Source of the DNA: Megascapheus bottae
Taxonomy: Eukaryota > Chordata > Mammalia > Rodentia > Geomyidae
DNA length: 64,000 nt
Direction: 5' to 3'
NCBI GenBank assembly: GCA_024803745.1
Contig: JANJXV010000013.1
Coordinates: forward strand, 15,745,501 to 15,809,500
The notes under the pieces were generated by a model. The model had not been told where the DNA came from. It ran no database searches and was given only the letters and a program-made list of their open reading frames with translations. Each line of letters begins with the position of its first letter. Positions within the stretch are counted from its first letter, which is position 1. A program made the position numbers and the translations under genes. This document shows positions 24,065 to 35,023 of the stretch, piece after piece.

Positions 24065-24430
24065 CCCTCAGATCTCTACCCCTGTGTCTTTTGGACAAGG
24101 GGATTTTCATTCAATATGTCTGTTCATGAGTACAATGTATCTTGATCAATATCACCTCTTCCATCTTTTTCTCCCAACTCCTCTAGAACTTTCTAGAGTA
24201 TTTCTTAACAATTCGCATATCCATCAATCCCTAAAATTATCTTTCATTCATGTGTTCATGTATTTATTATTACATTTTTATTACCTTTCAGTAGTTGTGC
24301 AAAAGAATTGCCCTTCAACAAAGCAGTTTCTGAATGCAAAGCGTCATGAGCAATGTCACCCTTTCTATTTATCATTTTTTGCATTTTAGGTTATTCTGTT
24401 GCAGAATGTTCAAACCTGCTCTTCCAACAC
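24065..24430 (-). mobile_element. Possible old L1 3'-end remnants
   Basis: 'tgagtacaatgtatcttgatcaatatcacc' (about 24127-24157) and 'cagtagttgtgcaaaagaattgccc' (about 24291-24315) recur in similar form near 10480 and 40470-40540. The family assignment is uncertain. Confidence 0.35.
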
Positions 24431-24744
24431 TATGACAGCACACTTGGATAACGGTTACTTTGTCTTTTGTTACATCTGCAATATAGGATCCACAGAAACA
24501 TCAACCAGATCTACCCATACACATTTCTGTATCTCCAGAGTATTTTCTAAGAACCTCACATATAGCAATCATTGAACCATGGGTAGAGTTGTGCTTTTAC
24601 ATATCCTATTCTATATCTGGAAATGTCCACGGAAAGACTAAACTATCATCCTCACTGTTTCTGGAAGTCAGAACAAGTGAACTTCTTATGCACGAGTAGC
24701 CTTCTGGATGAGTGACGTCTACTGAGCTCGTTTCTATTGCATTG

Positions 24745-24765
24745 CCTGAAAGGAATATCTTCCAG
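24745..24765 (+). promoter_or_regulatory. Probable 3' splice site of the OR51B6-like 5' UTR intron
   Basis: 'ggaatatcttccag' ends 14 bases before the ATG; an alternative AG lies at 'agttcag', 2 bases before it. It is weaker than the acceptors of the OR51B4- and OR51B2-like genes. Confidence 0.4.
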
Positions 24766-24779
24766 TTTGTAGTTCAGCT

Positions 24780-25718
24780 ATGTGGCTCAATACCACTCCA
24801 TCTGCATTCCTGCTTACTGGCTTCCCCGGCCTGGAGAAGGCCCACTACTGGATCTCCATTCCCCTGCTGATGGCCTACATCTCCATCCTTCTTGGCAATG
24901 GCACCCTCCTGTTTCTCATCAGGGATGACAGTAGCCTTCATGAGCCCATGTACTATTTTTTAGCTATGTTGGCAGCTACAGACCTCGGGGTGACACTGAC
25001 CACAATGCCCACAGTGCTGAGTGTTCTATGGTTGAATAACAGAGAGATTAGCTATGGAGCTTGCTTCTCCCAGGCCTACTTCATACATACTCTTTCCATT
25101 GTGGAATCCGGTGTCTTGCTTGCCATGGCCTATGACCGTTTCATCGCCATCCGAAACCCCTTAAGATATACCTCCATCCTTACCGACACTCAGGTAATTA
25201 AGATTGGGCTGGGAGTGTTAACGAGGGCCGGTCTGTCAATTATGCCAATAATCATTCGCCTGCACTGGTTTCCCTACTGTCGGTCCCGCCTCCTCTCCCA
25301 TGCTTTCTGTCTGCACCAAGACGTCATCAAGCTTGCCTGTGCCGATATCACCTTCAATCGACTCTATCCAGTGGTGGTTGTATTTGCAATGGTCCTGTTG
25401 GACTTTCTCATCATCTTTTTCTCCTACGTTTTGATCCTCAGGACCGTCATGGGCATTGCTTCTAGAGAGGAACGGGCCAAGGCCCTCAACACGTGTGTCT
25501 CCCACATCTGCTGCATTCTGGTCTTCTATGTTACGGTAGTTGGTCTAACGTTTATTCATAGGTTTGGAAAGCATGTCCCTCATGTGGTTCATATCACAAT
25601 GAGCTATGTCTACTTCCTCTTCCCCCCTTTCATGAATCCTGTCATCTACAGCATTAAAACCAAACAGATTCAGAGCGGTATCCGGCGCTTGTTTTCTTGG
25701 CTCTGTTCTAAAGCATGA
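24780..25718 (+). CDS. OR51B6: Olfactory receptor, class I, OR51B6-like
   Basis: Intact 312-residue receptor in one exon. Landmarks: sequon N4-T-T, TM1 GN at 39-40, PMYYF (56-60), C95, MAYDRF (116-121), ECL2 cysteines C167/C177/C187, SY at 215-216, RFGKH before TM7 and NPVIYS (286-291). From memory it is very close to human OR51B6 over its whole length (for example [62 protein letters not shown]), including the plus orientation opposite to the two OR51B genes at its left. Residues critical for the fold are all present, and unlike the human reference it keeps the R of DRF. The product is an odorant receptor of olfactory cilia coupled to G(olf), with unknown ligand. It shows no sign of the conversion tract shared by the other two OR51B genes. 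Confidence 0.95.
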   Translation: MWLNTTPSAFLLTGFPGLEKAHYWISIPLLMAYISILLGNGTLLFLIRDDSSLHEPMYYFLAMLAATDLGVTLTTMPTVLSVLWLNNREISYGACFSQAYFIHTLSIVESGVLLAMAYDRFIAIRNPLRYTSILTDTQVIKIGLGVLTRAGLSIMPIIIRLHWFPYCRSRLLSHAFCLHQDVIKLACADITFNRLYPVVVVFAMVLLDFLIIFFSYVLILRTVMGIASREERAKALNTCVSHICCILVFYVTVVGLTFIHRFGKHVPHVVHITMSYVYFLFPPFMNPVIYSIKTKQIQSGIRRLFSWLCSKA

Positions 25719-26290
25719 TGTGATTCACTGATCCCTGAGAAATAACCCTTGGAACCTGAGCAATCTGACAGCTGTGTAGGCAATTTCTGTGTTATTTAGC
25801 ATGTTCTCTTACCTTGTTTACTTCTTTGTATAGAACATACTATACTCATAAGATGGAGCATATGTCTTAGGGCCTTACTCTGACGTGAATTCATTTTCCT
25901 AGATAACTCATACTGTTTGTTAAGCTCTCAATATTTGAGTTAGTGCCCGTCATTTTCCTGAGGTTTCATGTGCACAAGAAAACATTTTTATCTCTGTACA
26001 TGCATCTAATTTCTTGCTCATATTGAGCTAGATGATGTTTCTATAAAAACACCTTGTGTAAAAAAGATGGATCCTTACCCTGTTCTCAATTCAGGATGAT
26101 TTTAGGAGAAATTGATCCATGAAAAGAAAATCCATTCTGTTAAAATTTTGATAGATCTTTATGTGATAATAATTCTGACTTAAAATCAGAGCTAAAATTC
26201 CTTCTCATTGTCATAATGAGTTTTCCCTCAGATACTACTCAACAGAAAGTAAGTATTTTTATGTAGCAAAGTGGTATTAAAAATATAATT
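25719..26290. other. 3' flank of OR51B6-like, nothing else recognised
   Basis: This would contain the 3' UTR. No AATAAA is obvious; an ATTAAA variant occurs at about 26276. Confidence 0.4.
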
Positions 26291-26468
26291 TGTGGACCTA
26301 GTGGTAGAGCCCTATACTAGCATGCAAGAAGACCCAGGTTTGATTCCTTGGTACTAGATACACAGAAAAAAAAAAAGAAGTGGTGTTGTAGCTCAGGTAG
26401 TAGAGCACTAGCCTTGAGATAGCCCAAGTGCTCAGGCCCTGAGTTCAAGCCCCAGGAATGACAAAAAG
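26291..26468 (+). mobile_element. SINE, IDL-Geo type
   Basis: 'tgtggacctagtggtagagcc', 'gaagtggtgttgtagctcagg' and 'ccctgagttcaagccccagg', with a short tail. The 5' end is slightly truncated. Confidence 0.88.
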
Positions 26469-29141
26469 ATAATAAGAGTGTAAGTGCATCATGAGTAACA
26501 CTGGAGGAATATTCTGGCATGCACAGTGCTCTTCAGAGGTGAGGAACCCCTGGTCATCTCTGTGGGAGAAGGGAGGAGGGTAATGCTGGTGACCAGAGAA
26601 CATCTTACCAGCCATGTGTATACCTTACAAAATTGACTTTGTGGCCTGCCTAAGCCTGGAAAGAAGACTTTTATGGTTCTGTCAGAGATTTTAAATTAGA
26701 TCAAGCAATGTTCTGATGGACAGAATCCTGGATCTGAAATGCTAGCATCACCTGAGCGGTCACTGAGTTATTCCTCACTTCCCTCTGCAGACATACCTCT
26801 CATCTCTGGGCTCTGCCATACTGATGTCAAAGTAACCTGTGTTGGCTACATCAAATCTTTGTCACCAAGATGAGAGAATGTTCTGGAACTTCTGGGACTT
26901 ATAAAGAACTGTGAAAGGGACAAACAAACAAAAAAGAATGAAATCATATCTTAGGGCAGTTTCCAGGATAATAAATCATTTTTGTGTGATAGGTCCAATG
27001 GGCTTCATGTTTCATTTACCCATTTTCGACTGTGTGTTTGTATTTAGGTAAAATTTATTTCACCTTTCATAGCTTCTACAGTGTTATTTAGGAAGAGTAA
27101 AAACAACATGGTAAGTCTCACTTGCTACTGTGCTACAGAATCCACCATCATATAGATTCTTTTAAATGAAATATGCTTTAATTAAACTAATTAATTAAAT
27201 TCAAATTCTGTGTCTATTGGTTCTTCGTTCTCTTTTATTGTGCCTGATTACGTCTTCCAAGATAAGACCAAACTAAACAACGGATTACTATCTAGCAGAA
27301 TCACTACTTAAGTTAGAGTTCTCCCCTGTCTAGTGCTCTTGGGAATGCACTCAAAGTGATCTAAGTGACATCAAAAGACATAATTCTTTGCTTTCCTCTT
27401 GGTCCTGGGGCCTACTCTGATTGGACAAACATTAGAGATTAGGGTAACAATACATAAAATAAAGCTGGTAAAGAGATGCATATGTTCTGATACATACATT
27501 CTGTCTTTCCTTATATTGAAAAGAAGGGATGGAAACTTGTGAGTAAATGTCCAAGATAAATAGAAGAGTGGGAATGGAGCTAATTCTATGAAACAAAGCA
27601 AAGTTCTTGGCTCATAAAGGCGTTAGCAGAACATGCTCTTTAAAAGGAGTTAGGGAGGGAAAATGATCTTTCTGGGTCATTGAAGCTTCTTCTATGATCC
27701 TTGTATTCCACAGACTTCAAGTAGAGTGGAAATCCACAGGTCTTGGTTGATAGCAAAGTCTATCCTCCCTTTCTCTTCTTCTTCCCTCTTCTACTCCTGT
27801 GTGATGAATCATCTTCCTGATGACTAGGATAAATCTCAGATCAGGATGTGGAAAGAGAGACTTTGAGGATCCCCAATAGCCTGAAAAGATAAAGAAAAAG
27901 AGGGGAAGAGGAAGCTGACAGTGAAGAGAATTAAAGAATGTTTTATATATATATATGTAGATCCATGCATACATACATTTGTATTTACATATATCATACA
28001 TACATGCATGCACACAGATTTAGGTGATGAAACATGCCCAACACTATTTGAAGGAGGAGAAAGATGCATTATGGGAATACAAGAGAAGCAGTGAATTTGT
28101 TCAAAGTATAACCATTTGTAGAATCATCACAGTGAAGCCTCTTGTACTATTAATGTATGCTACTGGGAGGAAAAAAAGAAAGAAGGAAGAGGCACACATG
28201 GGCCTTGGGAATTTCTGAAAGCAGATGTTCTTTGCATCTTGATTTCTGGACATGATACAATGAGATGTTATTTGAATTGAGATCTTCCATGGTGTTAACT
28301 ATGAAAGCTGAACAAAAGACTGATGAGCAAATCATAAGGTAACTCCAGTGAGTGTTGGACTGGAGACTTGATGTAAACAATGGGAAACTGTACAGCAGAG
28401 TGAGGAACAGAAAGTTGATAGATAAAAGAAAGCAGTATGCCTGTTAAGCTACATCTCAAGGCTTCCTAAAACCCTTAAGTATCTCCTTCATTCCCTGGTG
28501 TTTAAACCCAGAATCTGCACTTGCTTGTCAGACACGACCATTAGTAACACGCCTGCAGGCCATAGTCCAGACTGCCTGTGGTTACATGGATGCAAGTGGC
28601 CAAAGAGAGGTGAAGGTAGGTGAGGGGGGGGGGAGAAAAGGAAAAAAAATAAATTCAGCATAAACTTTTCAGACTAAAAGACCCATGTTAGTCATATAAA
28701 AATCATACAAAATACACCTCATGAGCCCTGGGCTTTGAATCAGAGGAAGCGTGGGTTGGCTTTGCATCCATTTTCCATGGCGGATGGTGTAAACATTGGC
28801 GACATCAGACATCTCTAGTCCCTGGAGCCAGGGTTTCATGTTGGTGGGGTTGGGGTGCCACTTTTGGTCAATGTCACAAGACGAAAGATATCTGTGTCAT
28901 AAGAGGTTATTGCTTTTGATGTAGAGATTTTTCAAGTAGAAAATTCTATCCATTTCAGGATTGCATGTTGAGTTTGTATGGCTACAGGTATGTGTGTGTG
29001 AGAGAGAAGGAGATCACTCTGAGAGGAGGAGGAGGAAGCTGGCACTTCTTAGAGCTGTGTAATAGTCACAGACAACATAGGAAGGTAGTGCTGCATAGAG
29101 ACCTTGGTGCTACCTTGAATTTAAGGTCAGTTTGCGGCTGA
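26469..29141. other. Intergenic, no gene recognised
   Basis: 2.7 kb without retroposons that I can name, which is a low density for this window. It contains small TA/CA tracts (27940-28010) and a G run at 28625. Possibly regulatory, because it ends at the CTCF-like site. Confidence 0.45.
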
Positions 29142-29160
29142 ATGCTCCCCCTGGTGGCTA
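29142..29160 (-). promoter_or_regulatory. Strong candidate CTCF binding site
   Basis: The reverse strand reads TAGCCACCAGGGGGAGCAT. It matches the widely used CTCF consensus TGGCCACCAGGGGGCGCTA at 15 of 19 positions, including the whole GCCACCAGGGGG core. It lies between the OR51B6-like gene and the OR51M1 pseudogene, with the motif pointing toward the globin side of the window. Binding is inferred, not shown. Confidence 0.65.
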
Positions 29161-29455
29161 ACTCAGTAAACTACAGCATGTGTGTTAACCTGGCTGTTGT
29201 AGTTCTGGAGAAACCTCTTACCAGTCTAGCCTAGCTCAGTGGCTACATAACAGTTCTGGATGGAAGGTTTCCAAAACACAATTTGAACTGGATCTCTGTA
29301 AATCTCAGTATATGATCTCTCTGTCTATCTGTGTTTTGGTCTGTTTCTCACTCACACATACATGAACACATTCACATTCATATAGAGGCATATTTGCAAA
29401 CATACAATATTATATAAACTGTAAACTACCAGTGTGCTCATGAAAAAGCACACTT

Positions 29456-29636
29456 TTTTCCATATAATTTTTATTGTAATTAGTAGAAGGGTTACATTAC
29501 ATTCGCCAGATGGAAGGTGCATTACTTCACATACATTGATACCCTTTCTCATGTCTTGTCCCCATTTCCCTCCCCCCCACCCCCACCCTCATCATGTTTT
29601 CCCCCCTTTCCTATCCAATTTCAAATAACCAAATAT
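29456..29636 (-). mobile_element. L1 3' UTR fragment, antisense
   Basis: 'tttttattgtaattagtagaagg', 'aaggtgcattacttcacatac', a C-rich run and 'tcaaataaccaaata' are the reverse of the L1 3' end. No clear target-site duplication. Confidence 0.88.
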
Positions 29637-29799
29637 GTTCTAAGAGAAATCAATATAGTTTTGTTTGAAGAAAAAAAAGTTGGGTTTAAAATTGTAAGTT
29701 ACAAGTACATGTATGTGAAGAGTATCTCTAAATATAGAGATATAGATGATATAGGCAATCTATGAATCATATATATTGAACAATGTATATAAAAGTATA

Positions 29800-30063
29800 C
29801 ATGTAATCCTAGCTGCTCAAGAGGCTGAGATATGAGGATCAAGGTTCAAAGCCAGCCCGGATATAAAAGGACCTGAGACTCTTACCACCAATTGGCCTCT
29901 AAAAAAGGGGAAATGAGGCTGGGATGAAGGGTAAGTCAGTATCCTTGAGCTGAAGAGCTCAAGGAAAACACCCAGGCCCAGGAGTAGGGTGGTAGCCTTG
30001 AACTGAAGAGCTCAGGGGCAGTGCCCAGGCCAAGTTCAACCCCCATGACCCACACAAAAAAAG
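29800..30063 (+). mobile_element. SINE, B1-like head with a doubled Geo-type right monomer
   Basis: The B1-like head (tgtaatcctagctgctcaaga) is followed by two consecutive copies of the right-monomer end, each reading 'cttgarctgaagagctcargg...cccaggcc' (about 29944-29980 and 29997-30035). A poly-A tail follows. Confidence 0.8.
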
Positions 30064-30072
30064 TATAAATGA

Positions 30073-30251
30073 GGGGCTGAGATTTTGGCCTAGTGGTAGA
30101 GTGCTCATCTAGCATGCACGAAGACCCGGATTCGATTCCTTGGTACCACACACATAGAAAAAGCGGGAAGTGGTGCTGTGGCAGAAGTGGTAGAATACTA
30201 GCCTTGAGACAGTGCTCATGCCCTAAGTTCAAGCCAGGACTGGCAAAAAAA
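30073..30251 (+). mobile_element. SINE, IDL-Geo type
   Basis: 'ggggctgagattttggcctag' through 'aagttcaagccaggactggc' and an A tail. About a dozen bases are missing inside the right monomer. Confidence 0.9.
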
Positions 30252-30256
30252 TAAGT

Positions 30257-30490
30257 GAGCCAAGTACTGGTGGCTCACATCTGTAATCCTAGCTACTCAG
30301 AAGGCTGAGATCTAAGGATCACAGTTGGAAGCCAGACCAGATAAAAGAGTTCATGAGACTCTTATTTCCAATTAACCACCAAAAAGCCAGAAGCAGAGTT
30401 GTGACTCAAGTGGTAGAGTGCTAGCCTTGAGCACAAAAGCTTTGGAACTGTGTCCAGGCTCTAAGATCAAGTCCTAATACAGACATAAAA
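30257..30490 (+). mobile_element. SINE, B1-like head plus Geo-type tail
   Basis: 'gagccaagtactggtggctc', 'gagactcttatttccaattaacc' and 'tccaggctctaagatcaagtcc'. Confidence 0.88.
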
Positions 30491-31675
30491 AGTATGAATA
30501 TAACTTAATAATATATTTTATGTATATAATTTATTACTACTTTTATTTGATATCCTCACACTTACTGATAAAGCTATAAATTTACAAATCTATATAGATA
30601 ATATATACATATCTAATGTATAAATAATATATAGCATATGTTATAACTTAGTTATAAAATATCTTTACAATATATGAGTATATCTAAAGTGTATATCATT
30701 TATCCTATATGTATTTGTATTTGTACTATTGTACAAATAAGTCATTATAAGTAGAAATATTTTCTAAGTATAAAATGTATGTATCTGTGTACTTTGATAT
30801 ATATGTGCTGTAATATGTATATTTTATGATTTAATAATGCTGCCTACAAACCTTTAATAAAAAGGGAAGAAGAGTTTATTTAACTCATTAGTTTGTGTGC
30901 ACAGTGTCTTAGATATATATGCCATGGTGAAACAGTAGCATATGCACTGACTACTTTGAGGTATTGAAAGCTCTCCTTAACACAGCTTACTTAGAAGATG
31001 GTAACATCAAAAAGCAATGGTATGGTTAATATTTATTAGAATTAAGTGATATCTTACAAGCATGAAAAAATTATTTGAAAGTTAAGACAAATTTGTAAGA
31101 GAAAATATTTGTACTAAGTATTTATTTATTGGGAAAACTGATGAGTTTATTTGCCAAAAACATACAAAAATATATAGCAGAAAACTATGTATGGATAACT
31201 CAAGAATGATGTAGCTATATTGACAGGATTAGAAAAAAGGAAGTAAGCGTCAATAGATGCTAATGAAGAAAGGGTCTGGCTAAATACAGAATATGACAGG
31301 AGATTGTATTTCATCAGAAGCACACTCTGGAATGAGATAGACACGGGCTTAAGTAACACCGGTGACATCCATTTACTATGAGGAATTGGGGCAGTTATTT
31401 GCATTTTTAAAAATTGTTTCCTCCTGTTTAGGCAAGGATAAAATGGTTTACAAGAAATTTACATGATTATGTAAAGTATTATGTAGTATCAGAGTCATGT
31501 ATGACTCACTGGAACTAACAGCATAGTTTTATGCTCTGGTAGAAAGAAGTTATTGGAAATATTGCAGTGGCTCAGAGCATCCATCTTTTTCAGATAGCTG
31601 TGACTACAATGGGCCTTAGACCAAAGAGATGGGCCAGCCATACCTGCAGTTAGGAAGAGCCTTGTACTTATGATC
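30491..31675. other. Very AT-rich intergenic DNA, nothing recognised
   Basis: 30500-30840 is dominated by TA/TAT motifs. No gene. Confidence 0.55.
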
Positions 31676-31688
31676 TCTCTCTCTCTCT

Positions 31689-31747
<59 letters not shown>

Positions 31748-32093
31748 TTTCCTTCCTTCCTTCCTTTTCCTTTCTTCTTTCTCTTTGTCTTTCTCTCTTT
31801 TCTTTCTCTCCTTTCTTTTTTCCTTCCCTCTCTCTTTCCCTTCCTCTCAAACTCCTTCCCTCTCCCTCTCTCTCCTTCCCCTCTCCCTCTCTCTCCTTCC
31901 CCTCTCCCTTCCTTCTTTCCTTCCTTCCTTCCTTCCTTGCTTCCTCCCTTCCTCCCTCCCTCCCTTCCTTCCTTCCTTCCTTCCTTCCTTCCTTCCTTCC
32001 TTCCTTCCTTCCTTCCTTCCTTCCTTCCTTCCTTCCTTCCTTCTTTCCTTCCTTCCTTCCTTCCTGTCTGCCTGCCTGCCTTCCTTTCTTTCT
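31676..32093. repeat. 420-bp polypyrimidine tract: (CT)n then (CCTT)n
   Basis: (CT)n occupies about 31676-31745, irregular CT-rich sequence follows to 31915, and a mainly regular (CCTT)n run covers about 31916-32064 with short GCCT interruptions. The + strand is almost purine-free. Long open frames on both strands are by-products. Confidence 0.96.
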
Positions 32094-32222
32094 GCTCCAG
32101 GAGCTTTCTCTTGTCCCTTGTCAGAATGTTCTTCTCCAAAATATCTATACCTAACCCTATAGCTTCAGTATCTCACTTCAAAGTCACTTCCTCGGATCAG
32201 TCTTCCCTGACTACCCTACAAT

Positions 32223-32393
32223 ATTTTTTGGCAGTCCTGGGCTTCAAATCAGGTTCTGTACGCTATCCCTGAGTCTCTTCATGCTCAAGACTAGCACTCT
32301 ATCACTCGAGCCACTGTGTATGTGGTACTGAGGAACTGAACCCAGGGCTTCATGCTAGGCAAGCACTCTACCACTAAGCCGCATTCCCAGCTG
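32223..32393 (-). mobile_element. SINE, IDL-Geo type, with target-site duplication
   Basis: Antisense: 'ggcagtcctgggcttcaaatc' to 'ggcaagcactctaccactaag'. The duplication taccctacaat lies at 32212-32222 and 32394-32404. Confidence 0.92.
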
Positions 32394-32404
32394 TACCCTA
32401 CAAT

Positions 32405-33165
32405 TTTTATAGCACATCACCTTGCATTATACTATATGATTGCTACCTTTTGTCTCTATTCTATTTATTGCTTATTAACATTAGCCAGTACCTAGGTCCT
32501 GTCTTATAGTATAAAACCCAAAAAGTATTTATAAAATCAAAGAAACAGTTGTTGAAATAAGCTCAGTGGAAACAATAATGGTGTAATAGCTATAAAAGGC
32601 AAACTCTAGAGCTAAAGTTGAAAACTAAAGTCAAAATGATTCTATCCACAAGTAGTTCACATTTTAGAAGCAAAAATGGGAAGTCTACAGGACAATGCAC
32701 AGGAGTAGAAGTATAATGATCTTACAGCATGTAGTATGGGTGTTCTATCTAAACATGAGGAATTTTAAGTCTTCTGAAAGATATGGTATATTCCCTGAGA
32801 CAGAAGTATGACTAGAAGTTAGCCAGATAAAGAGAAAGAGTAGGCTACCCTAGAAGAAGAATGAAAATACCAATGTTTAAAGACTTGAGAGGTTAAACCA
32901 GGGCCTTACATATCAATTTGATCTCTTCGTACTTTGTGTCAAATTTGGTTATTAATGTAATAACTGATTAGAGAAGGGAAGCACACAAGTTACTGGAATT
33001 AATTAAGGCAATATTAGTAATCAGAATTAGGGTGACAGCCATAAAGATAATGTGAATATATAGACTCAAAGTATTTGGTACATGGAAATCCCAGGATATG
33101 TTGATGGATTACGAAGTGATCATTAGAGTTGTGACATAGAGAAATCTAACATAAACTTTAATTTA
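32405..33165. other. Intergenic, nothing recognised
   Basis: No open frame or repeat of note. Confidence 0.55.
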
Positions 33166-33252
33166 GGGGTGGGGAAATAGCTTAGTGGTAGAGTATTTCC
33201 ATGGCATGTACAAGTACTGGGTTTTACCTCTAGTACAGAACAAAAAAAATGA
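33166..33252 (+). mobile_element. ID-like SINE monomer
   Basis: 'ggggaaatagcttagtggtagagt' and 'actgggttttacctctagtac' plus an A tail. This is a single tRNA-derived monomer without the Geo half, as in the widespread rodent ID family. Confidence 0.75.
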
Positions 33253-33349
33253 ATTCTGACTTAAACAACTGAGACAATCAACACAAGTAGACAGGAATGT
33301 TTCTGAGATATGAAAGGACATGGGAAGTTTTGAGATTGCTTACTTGGAT

Positions 33350-33579
33350 TCAGGCACCAATGGCTCACCCCTATAATTCGAGCAACTCGGGATGCTGATA
33401 AATGGAGGACTGAGGTTCCAAAACAGTCCAGGAGGTAAAGTCTGTGAAGCTTTATCCCAGCGGACCAGTAAAATGCTGGAGTGAAGGTGTGACTTACATG
33501 GTAGAGTGCCAGCCAAGTAAGTAAGCCAGCCAAGTGATAATGTGAGGCCCCAAGTTCATGTCCCAATACTAGAATAAAA
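33350..33579 (+). mobile_element. Old B1/ID dimer-type SINE
   Basis: 'ggcaccaatggctcacccctataattcgagcaactc' followed by 'acatggtagagtgccagcc' and 'gaggccccaagttcatgtccc'. Diverged. Confidence 0.6.
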
Positions 33580-33996
33580 CAGATATAGATGCTCAGCAAG
33601 CTGCAGGTTATGAATCTGGAAATCAAAAGAGACATTCTAGAGATATAAATATGATTTTTACCAGTATAATGATAACAAAATAAAATCATGGCCTGAGGAG
33701 AAGAAGAGTGCCTGATCAGAAGAGTGCCAAAGACGGGAAGAACTGTATTTAATAAATAATGATAGCCTCACAGAGAAGACCAAAACATAACAGAAATAAC
33801 AGAAATGTAGAGGCTAACCTGGTGATGGGAATGTTATCAGAGATTTTCAGTGACAGAATGAGGATGATAGCACTGATAACAGTGTAGTAGATAATAACCA
33901 GAGATGGTTGATGATCATAATGTTGCTTAGGGTGATACAGAGAAGAGTGAGTCATACTCAGAACTATCCATTTACTTTCAGCTCCATCTCTGCGAA

Positions 33997-35023
33997 ATGC
34001 CAGGCCAATATCCATTAAGTCTTCAGTGGAATGTCTTATCTAACATTACTCATTTTAGCCCCATGTTCTACCTCATTGGCTTTCCTGGTTTGGAATCCAT
34101 CCAACACTGGATTTTCATTCCGTTTTTCCTCATGTACTTGGAGGCCATTTCTGGCAACTGTCTCATTCTGATTATTATCAAGACCAACCCTCATCTGCAC
34201 ACACCTATGTACTACCTTCTGTCCTTGCTGGCTTTCACTGACCTGGGGCTATCCCTGTCCACTTTGCCTACTACCCTGGGTATCTTTTGGTTCCACTCCC
34301 ATAGCATCTACTTCGGAGCCTGCCCAGTCCAGATGTTCTGGATCCACACCTTTTCCTTCATGGAGTTGGCAGTTCTCCTGGTCATGTCCTTTGATTGATT
34401 TGTGGCCATCTGTCACCACTTGAGGTATTCTGTCATTATCATGGTCCGGCGAGTGATGAGGACAGGCCTGTGTGTCATCCTCCGGGGACCTGTGACCTTG
34501 ATCCCTATTGTTGTCCTTCTGAAAGCCTTTCCCTACTGGAGGACGTCTGGTTCTCTCCCATTCATTTTGCCTCCACCAGGAAGTGATACAGCTGGCCTGC
34601 ATAGACACCGCCTTCAACAACCTGTACAGGCTGAGCCTGGGGGTGTTCACTGTCAGGTTGGACTTGCTGCTCAACGCCCTGTCTTACGGATTCATCCTGC
34701 ACACCATGGCAAGCCTGGCCTCCCTAGGTGAGTCACGATGAGCCTTCCAGACCTGTGCCTCCTACCTGTGTGCTGTGCTGCTGTTCTTCGTGCCCATGAC
34801 CGGGCTCTCCCTGGTACATGGCTTCAGGAAGCAGGCCCCATCTGCTGTGCACATCCTGTTGGCCAACATCTACCTTTGCCTGCCTCCTGTGCTTAACCCA
34901 ATCATAGATAGTATTAAGACTAAAGAGATCCACCGGGCCCTCCTCAAGCTCCTAGGTCTTAAAAAGTCAGTTGTGAGTCCTGGGGCTGAATCATTCAATA
35001 AGCATCCATTCTCAAGTTCTTGA
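33997..35023 (+). pseudogene. OR51M1: OR51M1 olfactory receptor pseudogene
   Basis: The reading frame starts at ATG 33997, 15 bases after a good acceptor (tttactttcag, ending 33981). It carries OR landmarks PMYYL, a GAC.VQMF TM3 start and MSFD. From memory it is closest to human OR51M1 (MPGQ start, [39 protein letters not shown]). Three lesions are visible. The arginine codon of the DRF motif is TGA at 34396-34398. One extra base lies within 34537-34549, where the conserved ECL2 region begins, so LSHSFCLHQ continues in the next frame. A second TGA at 34739-34741 sits before AFQTC. Both stops replace arginines of the human protein and fit CGA-to-TGA decay. TM7 also reads NPIIDS instead of NPIIYS. 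The whole length is preserved, so the loss looks recent. No functional receptor can be made from it. Confidence 0.93.

Noticed and set aside
24065..24430. A 101-codon open frame upstream of OR51B6-like as a leader gene
   Set aside because: It overlaps likely old L1-derived sequence and has no recognisable domain.
31495..32272. Long open frames on both strands (Arg/Glu/Lys-rich one way, Pro/Ser/Phe-rich the other)
   Set aside because: Direct translation of the (CT)n/(CCTT)n tract.
34395..34731. Open frame in the middle of OR51M1 as a separate small gene
   Set aside because: It is the region of the pseudogene between the stop and the frameshift read out of context.
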